Shown: one piece after another, positions 7,564 through 15,861 of the stretch
Layout: the number at the start of each line of letters is the position of its first letter
Position numbering within the stretch: position 1 is the first letter of the stretch
From: Streptomyces sp. A0642
GTDB taxonomy: Bacteria; Actinomycetota; Actinomycetes; Streptomycetales; Streptomycetaceae
Direction of reading: 5' to 3'
DNA length: 64,000 nt
Assembly: GCF_004795105.1 (NCBI RefSeq)
Contig: NZ_SSBL01000021.1
Location: 1-64,000, forward strand
The notes under the pieces: generated by a model
The model's database searches: none
Told to the model about the DNA's origin: nothing
Seen by the model: the letters and a program-made list of their open reading frames with translations, nothing else
Translations under genes and position numbers: made by a program

Positions 7564-8577
7564 TCAGCCCGCCAGCAGCTTCGCCTCGGTCGCCGGGTCG
7601 ATGCCCTTCAGCGGCCGGTCGGCGCGCTGCGGGGCGGTACCGCCGATCTCGCGGAGCCAGGCCCAGGTGTCGGCGACCGTCTCCTCGACCGGCCGGCAGC
7701 GCAGCCCCGCTCCGTACGCCCGGCGGACGTCGCCCTGGTGGAGAGCGTCGTACAGCTCCCCCGGCGGCAGCCAGACCGGCAGGTCCGTCCAGGGTTCGAC
7801 GCCCGCCGCGAGGATCCGGCCGGCGTCCGTCCAGCGCAGCTCCGCATCGGAACCGGTGGCGCGCACGCAGGCGTTCAACAGCCCGCCCATCGTGGTGTGA
7901 CCGGGGCGGCTGACCAGGTTGTACGGGCCGTGCAGCCCCTCCTCGGAGGCGTCGAGCAGCCATCCGGCGAGGTCGCGGACGTCGATGTACTGCAAGTCCA
8001 CGCCCGGTGTGCCGGGCGCGAGCACCGGGCCTCCGCGGGCGATCCTGGTCAGCCACCACGGCAGTCTGCCGACGTTCTCCCAGGGGCCGATGATCAGCCC
8101 CGCGCGCCCCAGGAGCGCCCGGTCCCCGAAGGCGTCCAGCACGGCCAGTTCACCGCCGCGTTTGGCCAGGGCGTACGGGACGTCGCCGTCGGCGTCCGGT
8201 GACGCCCCCTCCACCAGCGGGCCGTCCTCGGGCAGGCCGGCCGGGGTCGGGTAGGCGTACACCGACCGGCTGGAGACGTACGTGTACCGCGCGGCCCGGC
8301 CGGACAGCAGCCGGGCCGCGTCCCGTACGGCCGAAGGCGCACCGCTCCACGTGTCGACGACCAGGTCCCAGGTGTACGACCCGTCGCCCGGCTCCGCGAC
8401 CCCGGCGAGCGCGGCGAGGCCGCCCTCCGCGGTGCGGTCGCCGAGCAGTTCGGCCACTCCGGGCGGCGGTGCGTGACGGCCGCGATGGAACACCGTGGTC
8501 TCCCAGCCACGCGCGAGCGCCGCCTCGGTGACGGCCCTGCCGACGAATTCGGTACCACCCAGGATCAGAAGCCTCAT
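7564..8577 (-). CDS. NAD-dependent epimerase/dehydratase-family protein
   Basis: A 337-residue extended SDR. The nucleotide-binding motif is MRLLILGGTEFVGRAV at the N-terminus, and YTYVSSRSVYAY supplies the active-site Ser. This is the pattern of the isoflavone reductase/epimerase-like group common in Streptomyces. I place the start at 8577 because the motif must begin near residue 1; the frame is open 20 codons further upstream, but that extension is Arg-rich noise. The substrate is unknown. It is probably monocistronic. Confidence 0.88.
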   Translation of the reverse strand: MRLLILGGTEFVGRAVTEAALARGWETTVFHRGRHAPPPGVAELLGDRTAEGGLAALAGVAEPGDGSYTWDLVVDTWSGAPSAVRDAARLLSGRAARYTYVSSRSVYAYPTPAGLPEDGPLVEGASPDADGDVPYALAKRGGELAVLDAFGDRALLGRAGLIIGPWENVGRLPWWLTRIARGGPVLAPGTPGVDLQYIDVRDLAGWLLDASEEGLHGPYNLVSRPGHTTMGGLLNACVRATGSDAELRWTDAGRILAAGVEPWTDLPVWLPPGELYDALHQGDVRRAYGAGLRCRPVEETVADTWAWLREIGGTAPQRADRPLKGIDPATEAKLLAG

Positions 8578-8737
8578 GCCCCGAACTCTGCCCGCTCGCG
8601 TCCCGGTCCGGGCCGGTCCTCGCTCTCGGCTGAACAACGCGGCGGTACCGCGGCAACGACGGACCGGCCCGACGGTGCCGAGCCGTCAAGCCGGCCGGGG
8701 CGGCACATCGGGCGACGGGACCGCCCGCCGGGTGCGG

Positions 8738-9406
8738 TCAGGCCGTTTCGAGCGGGAACGCGCCTCGGTGGCCGGTGCCCGCGCCCGCCTCCGGCCGGGG
8801 CTCGAACTCGCGGCAGCTCCAGATCTCCTGGACGAATCCGCTGCGCCGGTCCCACAGGTCGAGGACATCGTCCTCGCCGGCCGCCCCGCGGTAGGCGTCC
8901 TTGGCTCCCCGGAAGCAGGCGAGACCGCCGGAGAGTCCGCGACCGGGAGCCGGGAAGTAGTCCGAGAAGGCGCACGCGATGCACGTCTGGAGCCGGATCC
9001 CGGGCGGGAGCGACCGCTGGACGGTGGCGAGTGCGGCGCCGAAGTCGCTCTCGGCCCGGTGGGACCTGAAGGACGCGCCGCCGTACCGCAGCTCAAGGGA
9101 GAGGTACGGGTCCGGCCGGCGCAACGACAACAGGCAGCTCAGCGTGGCCTGGTGGACCTCGCCGTCCGCGGTGACGGGGAACGGCAGGTCCCACTCCAGG
9201 ACGCAGTCGTTGAGCATCCCGTCGGCGAGGGCGAACATCCCGCTCTCCGGCGGCATGCCCGCGACCGGGCACAGGCCGTCGAAGCTCTCGCCCTCGAAAT
9301 CGACTCCCCTGACGCGAAGGCGGAGTTGCTGTCCGTCGGTGGTGAGGATGACGGCATCGGAGCCCTGTCGGTCCCGGTACCACCCTGCCCACGACTCATC
9401 TGTCAT
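8738..9406 (-). CDS. Conserved Streptomyces protein, probably DUF6304
   Basis: A 222-residue soluble protein. I believe it belongs to DUF6304, but this rests on memory of sequence style. It begins MTDESWAGWYRDRQGSDAV. The first half looks beta-rich. Two cysteines in CIACAFSDYF and further ones in GGLACFRG and WSCREF could bind a metal, but no standard motif is formed. There is no signal peptide or membrane segment. I chose the ATG at 9406, since the 21 codons upstream look non-coding. Confidence 0.75.
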   Translation of the reverse strand: MTDESWAGWYRDRQGSDAVILTTDGQQLRLRVRGVDFEGESFDGLCPVAGMPPESGMFALADGMLNDCVLEWDLPFPVTADGEVHQATLSCLLSLRRPDPYLSLELRYGGASFRSHRAESDFGAALATVQRSLPPGIRLQTCIACAFSDYFPAPGRGLSGGLACFRGAKDAYRGAAGEDDVLDLWDRRSGFVQEIWSCREFEPRPEAGAGTGHRGAFPLETA

Positions 9407-9489
9407 GGGCAGGGACTGTAGCCCGTGGCTCGGACACTCCCGGTGCCGCCCTCCGCTTAGCCGCTCCACCCCTGTGACCTCGGCCTATC

Positions 9490-9570
9490 CCATCCCTTCC
9501 CTTCCTCCCGTTCCCTTCCGTTCCGTTCCCTTCTCCCCGTTCGGTTCCCTTCCGTTCGATTCCGTTCCGC
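9490..9570. repeat. Low-complexity TTCCC/TTCCG tract
   Basis: About 80 bases are made almost entirely of imperfect TTCCC, TTCCG and GTTCC units. They fill the gap between the DUF6304 gene and the 3' end of the polyprenyl synthase gene. Base use is unlike the surroundings and no gene is present. Confidence 0.8.
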
Positions 9571-10617
9571 TCAGTGAGTCCTGCGGGTGACGAACTCCGC
9601 CAGGGCGAGGAGATCGCCCGCCGCGGACAGGTCGGGCACGGCCCGCGACAGGTGGTGCACCGCGCGCGCCATCCGGTCCGCGGCGCAGACCTGCGCCCAG
9701 TCGCGGCCGCCCGCCCGGTCCACGGCCTCGGACGCACGGCTCACCTCGCCCACGGTGTTCATGGGGCCCCGGTAGAGCGCGGAGAGTTCCGCCGCCGCCG
9801 GGGTGCCCGAGGTCAGCGCGGCGACCACGGGCAGCGACTTCTTGTGTGCGGCGAGGTCCGCGCCGACCGGCTTGCCGGTCTGGGCCGGGTCACCCCAGAT
9901 GCCGATCAGGTCGTCGATGAGCTGGAAGGCGAGCCCGGCCTCCCGGCCGAAACCGTCCATCGCTCCGACGGCACGCTCGTCCACGCCCGCGTAGAGCGCC
10001 CCCAGGGCGCAGGCGCAGCCGAGCAGCGCTCCCGTCTTCGCCGTCGCCATGGCGAGGCATTCGTCCAACGAGACCTCGTCCGGACCGCGTTCCTCGAAGG
10101 CGCAGTCCGCCTGCTGGCCCGCGCACAGTTCGATGACGCACGTGGAGAGCCGGGCCGAGGCGCAGGCCGAGACCGTGCGGGCGTCCTCGGCGAGGAGACG
10201 CTGGGCGAGAGCGAGCATGGCGTCACCCGCGATGACCGCGTCGGGGATGCCGAAGACCGTCCAGGCCGTGGCCCGGTGGCGCCGGGTGCGGTCCTCGTCG
10301 ATGACGTCGTCGTGCAACAGGGTGAAGTTGTGGGCCAGTTCCACGGCGACGGCCGCCCGCACGGCGTCCCTCGGGTCACCGCCGAGCGCCCGGGCGGCGG
10401 CCAGGACGAGCGCGGGTCTGATCGCCTTGCCGGCGCCGCCGGCGGCAGGGCTGCCGTCCGCGTGCTCCCAGCCGAAGTGGTACATCGCGACACGCCGGAT
10501 CGATCCCGGCAGTGAGGCGATCGCGGCCCTCAGATGCGGATCGACGAGGGTCCGGGTGTACTCCAGGAGCGCCGCGGCCTCGTTGCCCTCGGTGGCGGCG
10601 GCGTCGGTACGGGTCAT
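9571..10617 (-). CDS. Polyprenyl (isoprenyl diphosphate) synthase beside EshA
   Basis: A 348-residue class I trans-prenyltransferase. The first aspartate-rich motif is in LLHDDVIDED and the second in FQLIDDLIGIWGD, both intact for Mg-diphosphate binding, with KAIRPALVLAAARALGG supplying the upstream substrate-binding Lys/Arg. It would extend allylic diphosphates with isopentenyl diphosphate; the chain length is not predictable. I use the ATG at 10617; the frame stays open upstream but the sequence there is Arg/Ser-rich noise. It lies 133 bases downstream of eshA on the same strand. In family 2B encapsulin loci, a polyprenyl transferase or terpene cyclase is the expected shell cargo. Confidence 0.9.
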   Translation of the reverse strand: MTRTDAAATEGNEAAALLEYTRTLVDPHLRAAIASLPGSIRRVAMYHFGWEHADGSPAAGGAGKAIRPALVLAAARALGGDPRDAVRAAVAVELAHNFTLLHDDVIDEDRTRRHRATAWTVFGIPDAVIAGDAMLALAQRLLAEDARTVSACASARLSTCVIELCAGQQADCAFEERGPDEVSLDECLAMATAKTGALLGCACALGALYAGVDERAVGAMDGFGREAGLAFQLIDDLIGIWGDPAQTGKPVGADLAAHKKSLPVVAALTSGTPAAAELSALYRGPMNTVGEVSRASEAVDRAGGRDWAQVCAADRMARAVHHLSRAVPDLSAAGDLLALAEFVTRRTH

Positions 10618-10711
10618 GGTCAATCGGTCACCCCGGTCATTGCCGTCCCGGCCCCGGTGACTGTCGCCCCGGGGCCGGGACGTGGTTGCTGTGGTGCGCC
10701 GGCTGCTGCCG

Positions 10712-10746
10712 ACGGGGTCCCGGACCCGGCGGGGCCGGGACCCCGT
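10712..10746 (-). terminator. Hairpin between eshA and the polyprenyl synthase
   Basis: ACGGGGTCCCGG pairs perfectly (12 bp) with its complement across an 11-base loop, just 4 bases past the eshA stop. It could end or attenuate eshA transcription before the downstream synthase gene. Confidence 0.6.
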
Positions 10747-10750
10747 GGAC

Positions 10751-12157
10751 TCACCGCCAGCGGCTGACCTCGACGTTCTCCAGGACACCGAGGGCGTCCG
10801 GGACCAGTACGGCCGCGGAGTAGTAGGCCGTCACGAGGTAGGAGATGATCGCCTGCTCGTCGATTCCCATGAAGCGGACCGAGAGGCTGGGCTCGATCTC
10901 GTCCGGGATGCCCGTCTGCTGGAGGCCGATGACGCCCTGTTCGGCTTCGCCGGTCCTCATGCAGATGATCGACGTGGTGCGGGCGTCCGTGACCGGGATC
11001 TTGTTGGACGGGAAGATCGGGACGCCGCGCCAGGCCGGCACATGGTGTCCGCCGATGTCCACGCTCTCCGGTACCAGACCCCGCTTGTTGCACTCCCGGC
11101 CGAAGGCGGCGATGGCGCGGGGGTGGGCGAGGAAGAGCTTCGATCCGCGCCGGCGCGACAGCAGTTCGTCCATGTCGTCGGGGGTGGGCGACCCGTCGTG
11201 CGGCTGGAGCCGCTGCCCGTAGTCGCAGTTGTTGAGCAGGCCGAACTCCCGGTTGTTGATCAGCTCGTACTCCTGGCGCTCACGCAGCGCCTCGACCGTG
11301 AGCCGCAACTGCTGCTCGGTCTGGTTCATCGGCTGGTTGTAGAGGTCGGCGACCCTGCTGTGGACCTTCAGAACGGTCTGCGCGACGCTCAGTTCGTACT
11401 CGCGGGGCGCCGCGTCGTAGTCCACGTACGTGTGCGGGACGACGGCCTCGCCGACATGGCCGGCGGAGAGGTCGATCTCCGCCTCGCCGTACTTGTTGGT
11501 GCGCTGGTGCGGGATGGCGAGCAGTCCGGCGAGATGGGTGCGCAGTGATTCCGCGCGCTCGGCGAGGTTGAGCACATCGGCCCGCCTCAGGGTCAGGACG
11601 GTGCACGCGGTGACAGCACGGGCCGAATACTCCCAGAGGGCGTCTCCCTCGATCAGGGAGTGGTCTCCGAAGTAGGCCCCGTCCGCGTGGACCCCGAGCA
11701 CCGTCTCGTCCCCGTAGGGCCCGGTGCCGATCTTCTCGACCTTTCCGTGCGCCAGCAGGAAGACCCGGTCCGCGGCCTCTCCGGCGGTGGCCAGGAGCTG
11801 TCCTGCGGGAATGTCGCGCTGCTCGCACCGCCTGGCCAGTTCGGCCAGGACCTCCTCGTCCCCGAAGTCCCTCAGGGCCGGGAGTTCACCGAGCTCGGCG
11901 GGGATGACCGAAACCCGGTCCCCGGTCTGCACGAACGTGACCCGGCCGTCCCCGACCGAGTAGCTCAGCCGGCGGTTCACCCGGTACGTGCCGCCCTGCA
12001 CCTGGACCCACGGCAGCATCTTCAGCAGCCACCGTGAGGTGATCTCCTGCATCTGCGGAGCGGACTTGGTGGTCGTCGCGAGGTTCCGCGCGGCTGCCGT
12101 GCCCAGACTCTGCTGCGGCGGCACCTGCGCGTTCTGAACCTCTTCACCAACGGACAT
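10751..12157 (-). CDS. eshA: EshA, cyclic-nucleotide-domain family 2B encapsulin shell protein
   Basis: A 468-residue protein. The N-terminal part (SRWLLKMLPWVQVQGGTYRV) and the C-terminal half (from about residue 215) match the HK97-fold shell protein of family 2 encapsulins. A cyclic-nucleotide-binding domain is inserted at about residues 85-210, with GQLLATAGEAADRVFLLAHG, YFGDHSLIEGDALW and a beta-barrel end at VLTLRRADVLNL. EshA was first described in Streptomyces griseus as a protein linked to growth and antibiotic production. Family 2B shells package terpenoid enzymes, which fits the adjacent polyprenyl synthase. I use the ATG at 12157; the longer frame upstream runs antisense through nsrR. 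It is divergent from nsrR. Shell assembly here is inferred from the family. Confidence 0.9.
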   Translation of the reverse strand: MSVGEEVQNAQVPPQQSLGTAAARNLATTTKSAPQMQEITSRWLLKMLPWVQVQGGTYRVNRRLSYSVGDGRVTFVQTGDRVSVIPAELGELPALRDFGDEEVLAELARRCEQRDIPAGQLLATAGEAADRVFLLAHGKVEKIGTGPYGDETVLGVHADGAYFGDHSLIEGDALWEYSARAVTACTVLTLRRADVLNLAERAESLRTHLAGLLAIPHQRTNKYGEAEIDLSAGHVGEAVVPHTYVDYDAAPREYELSVAQTVLKVHSRVADLYNQPMNQTEQQLRLTVEALRERQEYELINNREFGLLNNCDYGQRLQPHDGSPTPDDMDELLSRRRGSKLFLAHPRAIAAFGRECNKRGLVPESVDIGGHHVPAWRGVPIFPSNKIPVTDARTTSIICMRTGEAEQGVIGLQQTGIPDEIEPSLSVRFMGIDEQAIISYLVTAYYSAAVLVPDALGVLENVEVSRWR

Positions 12158-12296
12158 CTGGGGTCCTCTCGATTCATCGGCTGACCTGCGAGAACAACCT
12201 TTCAGCATGGTGACTCGGCGCGCCATTACACAAAAGAGTGTGACTAATCGGGCTTTGGGCTGGGCACAACGCTGCGCGATGCCCGCCCGCCCGCTC

Positions 12297-12318
12297 AATT
12301 GCATCTGGAATGCGCATT
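12297..12318. promoter_or_regulatory. NsrR-type operator upstream of nsrR
   Basis: A 22-base imperfect palindrome with arms AATTGCATC and GAATGCGCATT lies 18 bases before the nsrR start. It resembles other Rrf2/NsrR boxes (A/T-rich ends with GCAT cores) and the site upstream of hmp. This suggests autoregulation. Confidence 0.6.
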
Positions 12319-12335
12319 CACCTACCGTGACCGTC

Positions 12336-12785
12336 ATGCGGCTGACGAGATTCACGGACGTGGCCCTGCGCGTGCTGATGCGTCTGGCCGTCGTGGAGCA
12401 CGAGGATCCGCCGACCACCCGCGAGGTGGCGGCGGCCATGCACGTGCCGTACTCCCACGCCGCGAAGGTCGTGGCCCGCCTCCAGCACCTCGGTCTGGTC
12501 GAGGCCCGGCGGGGCCGTGGCGGCGGACTCGCCCTCACCGCCGCCGGCCGCTCCGCCTCCGTCGGCGGCCTCGTCCGCGAACTGGAAGGACCGGGCGACG
12601 TCGTCGAGTGCGAAGGGGCCGCTCCCTGCCCGCTGCGGTCGGACTGCCGACTGCGCAACGCCCTGCGTGCGGCCGCCGAGGCCTTCTACGCCTCGCTCGA
12701 CCCGCTCACCGTCACCGAGCTGGTCTCCTCCCCCACCGGGCCGCTGCTGATCAGCCTCAGCGGCAGGCCGCCGGCGGACGTCTGA
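12336..12785 (+). CDS. nsrR: NsrR, Rrf2-family nitric-oxide-sensing repressor
   Basis: A 149-residue Rrf2 protein. The N-terminal winged helix is MRLTRFTDVALRVLMRLAV through VPYSHAAKVVARLQHLGLVEA. Three cysteines spaced C-x5-C-x5-C (CEGAAPCPLRSDC) are the NsrR [4Fe-4S] ligands. NO destroys the cluster and lifts repression. I use the ATG at 12336, since the 43 upstream codons contain the operator. The next gene on the same strand is the NO-dioxygenase flavohemoglobin, the usual NsrR target. Operator-like palindromes precede both genes. Confidence 0.93.
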   Translation: MRLTRFTDVALRVLMRLAVVEHEDPPTTREVAAAMHVPYSHAAKVVARLQHLGLVEARRGRGGGLALTAAGRSASVGGLVRELEGPGDVVECEGAAPCPLRSDCRLRNALRAAAEAFYASLDPLTVTELVSSPTGPLLISLSGRPPADV

Positions 12786-12833
12786 CCCACCCCCGCCACA
12801 CCGGGCCCCCGGCCCGGTTCCTACACTGACTTT

Positions 12834-12857
12834 AAATACGCATCTCAGATACCAATT
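12834..12857. promoter_or_regulatory. NsrR-type operator upstream of hmp
   Basis: An AT-rich imperfect palindrome begins AAATACGCATCT and ends GATACCAATT, 20 bases before the flavohemoglobin start. It stands out against the GC-rich background and resembles the site in front of nsrR. Confidence 0.65.
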
Positions 12858-12877
12858 CTGAATCCGAGGAGTCACCG

Positions 12878-14074
12878 ATGCTCTCCGAGCCGTCGACCGC
12901 CACCGTCCGTGCCACCCTCCCCGCCGTCGGGGCGGCCATCGGAGACATCGCCGACCTCTTCTACCGCAAGCTGTTCGACGCCCATCCCGAGCTGCTGCGC
13001 GACCTGTTCAACCGGGGCAACCAGGCGTCGGGCGCCCAGCGTCAGGCGCTCGCCGGCTCCATCGCCGCGTTCGCGACCCAGCTGATCGAGCACCCCGGCA
13101 CCCGGCCCGACGTGATGCTCGAACGCATCGCGCACAAGCACGCCTCTCTCGGCGTCACGGCCGGCCAGTACGAGGTCGTGCACACGCACCTGTTCGCGGC
13201 CATCGCCGAGGTGCTCGGCGACGCGGTGACCCCCGAGGTCGCGGCCGCCTGGGACGAGGTCTACTGGCTGATGGCCAACGCCCTGATCGCCATCGAGGAG
13301 CGGCTGTACGCACAGCAGGGCGTCGTCGCCGGCGACGTCTGGCGCGACTGGGAGGTCGTCTCGCGCACCGAGGAGACCGCAGACGTCGCCACGTTCCGGC
13401 TCCGCCCGGCCGACGGCGCCCCCGCCCCCGCCTTCCGCCCCGGCCAGTACGTGTCCGTGCAGGTCGAACTCCCCGACGGCGCCCGCCAGATACGCCAGTA
13501 CAGCCTCTCCAGCGCCCCCGGTGCGGCACTCCGCTCGTTCACCGTCAAGCGGGTGCACGGCGGCGGCGCCCCCGACGGCGAGGTCTCGCGCCTGCTGCAC
13601 GCAGAGGTCCGCGCGGGCGACCGGCTCCGCGTCTCTGCCCCGTACGGCGACCTCGCGCTGAAGTCCGCCGACGCCCCGCTGCTGCTCGCCTCCGCGGGCA
13701 TCGGCTGCACCCCGATGCTGTCGGTGCTGGAACACCTCGCGAACTCCGGCCACCGCGCGCCGGTGACCGTGGTGCACGGCGACCGCTCCCCCGCCGACCA
13801 CGCCCTGCGGGCCGACCATGCCCTGTTCACGGCCGAACTCCCCGACGCCACGGCCCACTTCTGGTACGAGAGCCCCGAGCAGGGCCACCCGGCGGACCGC
13901 ACCGGCCTGGTCGACCTGACCGGCGTCGTGATCCCGGCCGGCACCCACGCCTACCTCTGCGGTCCGCTGCCCTTCATGCGGGCCGTGCGCACCCAGCTGC
14001 TCGCCAAGGGCGTCCCCGCGGCCGACATCCACTACGAGGTGTTCGGCCCCGACCTGTGGCTCGCCCAGGGCTGA
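12878..14074 (+). CDS. hmp: Flavohemoglobin, nitric oxide dioxygenase
   Basis: A 398-residue three-domain protein of the usual Hmp length. The globin domain (about 1-138) has the proximal His region ERIAHKHASLGV. The FAD domain (about 150-250) contains FRPGQYVSVQVELPDG and RQIRQYSLSSAPG. The NAD domain (about 255-390) contains LLASAGIGCTPMLSVLEHL and ends at YEVFGPDLW. It converts NO plus O2 to nitrate at the expense of NADPH. It lies directly downstream of nsrR and its own operator. An AGGAG ribosome binding site precedes the ATG. Confidence 0.96.
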   Translation: MLSEPSTATVRATLPAVGAAIGDIADLFYRKLFDAHPELLRDLFNRGNQASGAQRQALAGSIAAFATQLIEHPGTRPDVMLERIAHKHASLGVTAGQYEVVHTHLFAAIAEVLGDAVTPEVAAAWDEVYWLMANALIAIEERLYAQQGVVAGDVWRDWEVVSRTEETADVATFRLRPADGAPAPAFRPGQYVSVQVELPDGARQIRQYSLSSAPGAALRSFTVKRVHGGGAPDGEVSRLLHAEVRAGDRLRVSAPYGDLALKSADAPLLLASAGIGCTPMLSVLEHLANSGHRAPVTVVHGDRSPADHALRADHALFTAELPDATAHFWYESPEQGHPADRTGLVDLTGVVIPAGTHAYLCGPLPFMRAVRTQLLAKGVPAADIHYEVFGPDLWLAQG

Positions 14075-14244
14075 GCGGAGAGCCGGCCGGCGGTGAACCG
14101 GGGACGGTGCCCGGGGAATTGTCCGGATCGGCTCGCACACCGTCCGAACAGCGCCCCGGATGCCTCCCGTGAATGGTCCGCGACCCGGTGCGTCGGGTAC
14201 AAGCGCTGTAAGGACACATCCCCCCACGCACGAAGGAGCCGGCC

Positions 14245-14835
14245 ATGTCCTCACCCATGTCCGCGAGCACCTTTCTCGACGCCTTGAAGGACGAAGGACT
14301 CACCGTCGTCCAGGTCGGCGCCTGGCGCACCCACAACCGCAACCACAAGGGCCCCTGGGGGCCGGTCAACGGCGTGATGATCCATCACACCGTCACCCGG
14401 GGGACCGCCGCGACGGTCCGCACCTGCCGTGACGGCTACCCCTCACTGCCGGGGCCGCTGTGCCACGGCGTCATCGCCAAGGACGGCCGGGTCCACCTGG
14501 TCGGCTACGGACGGACCAACCACGCGGGGCTCGGCGACGACGACGTGTTGCGCGCCGTCGTCGCCGAGAAGCGCCTGCCGTCGGACAACGAGGCCAACAC
14601 CGACGGGAACCGGCACTTCTACGGCTTCGAGTGCGAGAACCTCGGCGACGGCGAGGACCCGTGGCCCCCCGCCCAGCTCGAAGCCATCGAGAAGGCCGCG
14701 GCCGCGATCTGCCGCCACCACCACTGGACCTCCCGGTCGGTCATCGGCCACCGCGAGTGGCAGCCCGGCAAGGTCGACCCGCGGGGCTTCTCGATGACCG
14801 CGATGCGGGCGCGGATCCACGACCGCCTGAAGTAG
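14245..14835 (+). CDS. PGRP/Amidase_2-type N-acetylmuramoyl-L-alanine amidase without signal peptide
   Basis: A 196-residue protein containing essentially one amidase_2/PGRP domain. Predicted zinc ligands are in VMIHHTVTRG and VIGHREWQPGKVDPRG; the latter has the conserved H...K-x-D arrangement of active T7-lysozyme-like amidases. GRTNHAGLGDDD and HFYGFECENLG are also typical. It would cut the bond between muramic acid and the stem peptide. It has no signal peptide or transmembrane segment, unlike most host autolysins and like phage endolysins, though no phage genes flank it. It follows hmp after 170 bases. Confidence 0.9.
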   Translation: MSSPMSASTFLDALKDEGLTVVQVGAWRTHNRNHKGPWGPVNGVMIHHTVTRGTAATVRTCRDGYPSLPGPLCHGVIAKDGRVHLVGYGRTNHAGLGDDDVLRAVVAEKRLPSDNEANTDGNRHFYGFECENLGDGEDPWPPAQLEAIEKAAAAICRHHHWTSRSVIGHREWQPGKVDPRGFSMTAMRARIHDRLK

Positions 14836-14907
14836 CCCGGGACCGCTCCGGGCGCGGGCGGCCGCACCGCCCCGGACCGCTCTGCCGCGGGCGGCCACAA
14901 TGGAGGC

Positions 14908-15861
14908 ATGCCCTCCTCGCCCCCCGACGCGCTCGGCCTCTCCGGGCTGCGGCCGGTGCTCCCGTCGCCGCTGCAGCCGGCCGAGGACGAGCGCTTCGCG
15001 CGTCACGGCGTGACGCTGCTCCTCAAGCGTGACGACCTGATCCATCCGGACCTGCCGGGCAACAAATGGCGCAAGCTCGCGCCCAACCTCCGTGCCGCGG
15101 CCGGCCGCCCCGTGCTGACCTTCGGCGGGGCGTACTCCAACCATCTGCGGGCCACGGCCGCCGCGGGCCGCCTGCTGGGCTTCCGCACCATCGGCGTCGT
15201 CCGGGGCGACGAACTCGCGCACCGTCCGCTCAACCCCTCGCTCGCCCGGTGCGCGGCCGACGGCATGCACCTGCACTTCGTGGACCGCCGGACGTACCGC
15301 GACAAGGCCGATCCTCAGGTCCTGGCGGCCCTGCTGAGCGCCCACGGGGAGTGCGAGGTCATCCCGGAGGGCGGCAGCAACGCCCTGGCCGCACAGGGCT
15401 GCACAGAGCTCGGCCGTGAGCTGCGGGGAGCGGCCGACGTGGCGGCGGTGGCCTGCGGCACCGGCGGCACCCTCGCCGGTCTCGCCGCGGGCCTGGCGCC
15501 GGAACAACGCGCCCTGGGCGTCCCGGTCCTGCGCGGCGGCTTCCTGGGGGACGCGGTAGCGAACCTGCAGCGGGAGGCGTTCGGCGGCCCGGCCGGGGCG
15601 TGGTCCCTGGACGAACGCTTCCACTTCGGCGGGTACGCCCGCACCACGCCGGAGCTCCACGCCTTCGCCGACGACTTCGAGGACCGCCACGGGCTGCCGG
15701 TCGAGCGGCTCTATGTGGCCAAACTCCTGTACGCGCTCACCGCGCTGGCCGGGGAGGGCGCGTTCCCCCCGGGAACCGCCGTCGCGGCCGTGGTCACGGG
15801 GCGCCCGGACGCCGCCCCGGACACGCCCGCCGACGCTCAGCCGTCCGACTCCTCCCGGTAG
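14908..15861 (+). CDS. ACC deaminase/D-cysteine desulfhydrase-like PLP enzyme
   Basis: A 317-residue fold-type II PLP enzyme. The cofactor Lys is in LPGNKWRKLAPNL, the substrate loop in TFGGAYSNHLRATAAAG, and the phosphate loop in VACGTGGTLAGLAAGL. The family contains ACC deaminase (opening 1-aminocyclopropane-1-carboxylate to 2-oxobutyrate and ammonia) and D-cysteine desulfhydrase. I cannot separate these from sequence alone; the second is commoner among bacterial homologues. Its 3' end overlaps the convergent antiporter gene by 25 bases. Confidence 0.87.
   Translation: MPSSPPDALGLSGLRPVLPSPLQPAEDERFARHGVTLLLKRDDLIHPDLPGNKWRKLAPNLRAAAGRPVLTFGGAYSNHLRATAAAGRLLGFRTIGVVRGDELAHRPLNPSLARCAADGMHLHFVDRRTYRDKADPQVLAALLSAHGECEVIPEGGSNALAAQGCTELGRELRGAADVAAVACGTGGTLAGLAAGLAPEQRALGVPVLRGGFLGDAVANLQREAFGGPAGAWSLDERFHFGGYARTTPELHAFADDFEDRHGLPVERLYVAKLLYALTALAGEGAFPPGTAVAAVVTGRPDAAPDTPADAQPSDSSR

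Noticed and set aside
10751..12658. Longer EshA start at 12658
   Set aside because: The extra residues run antisense through nsrR and its operator; the ATG at 12157 matches the expected EshA N-terminus.
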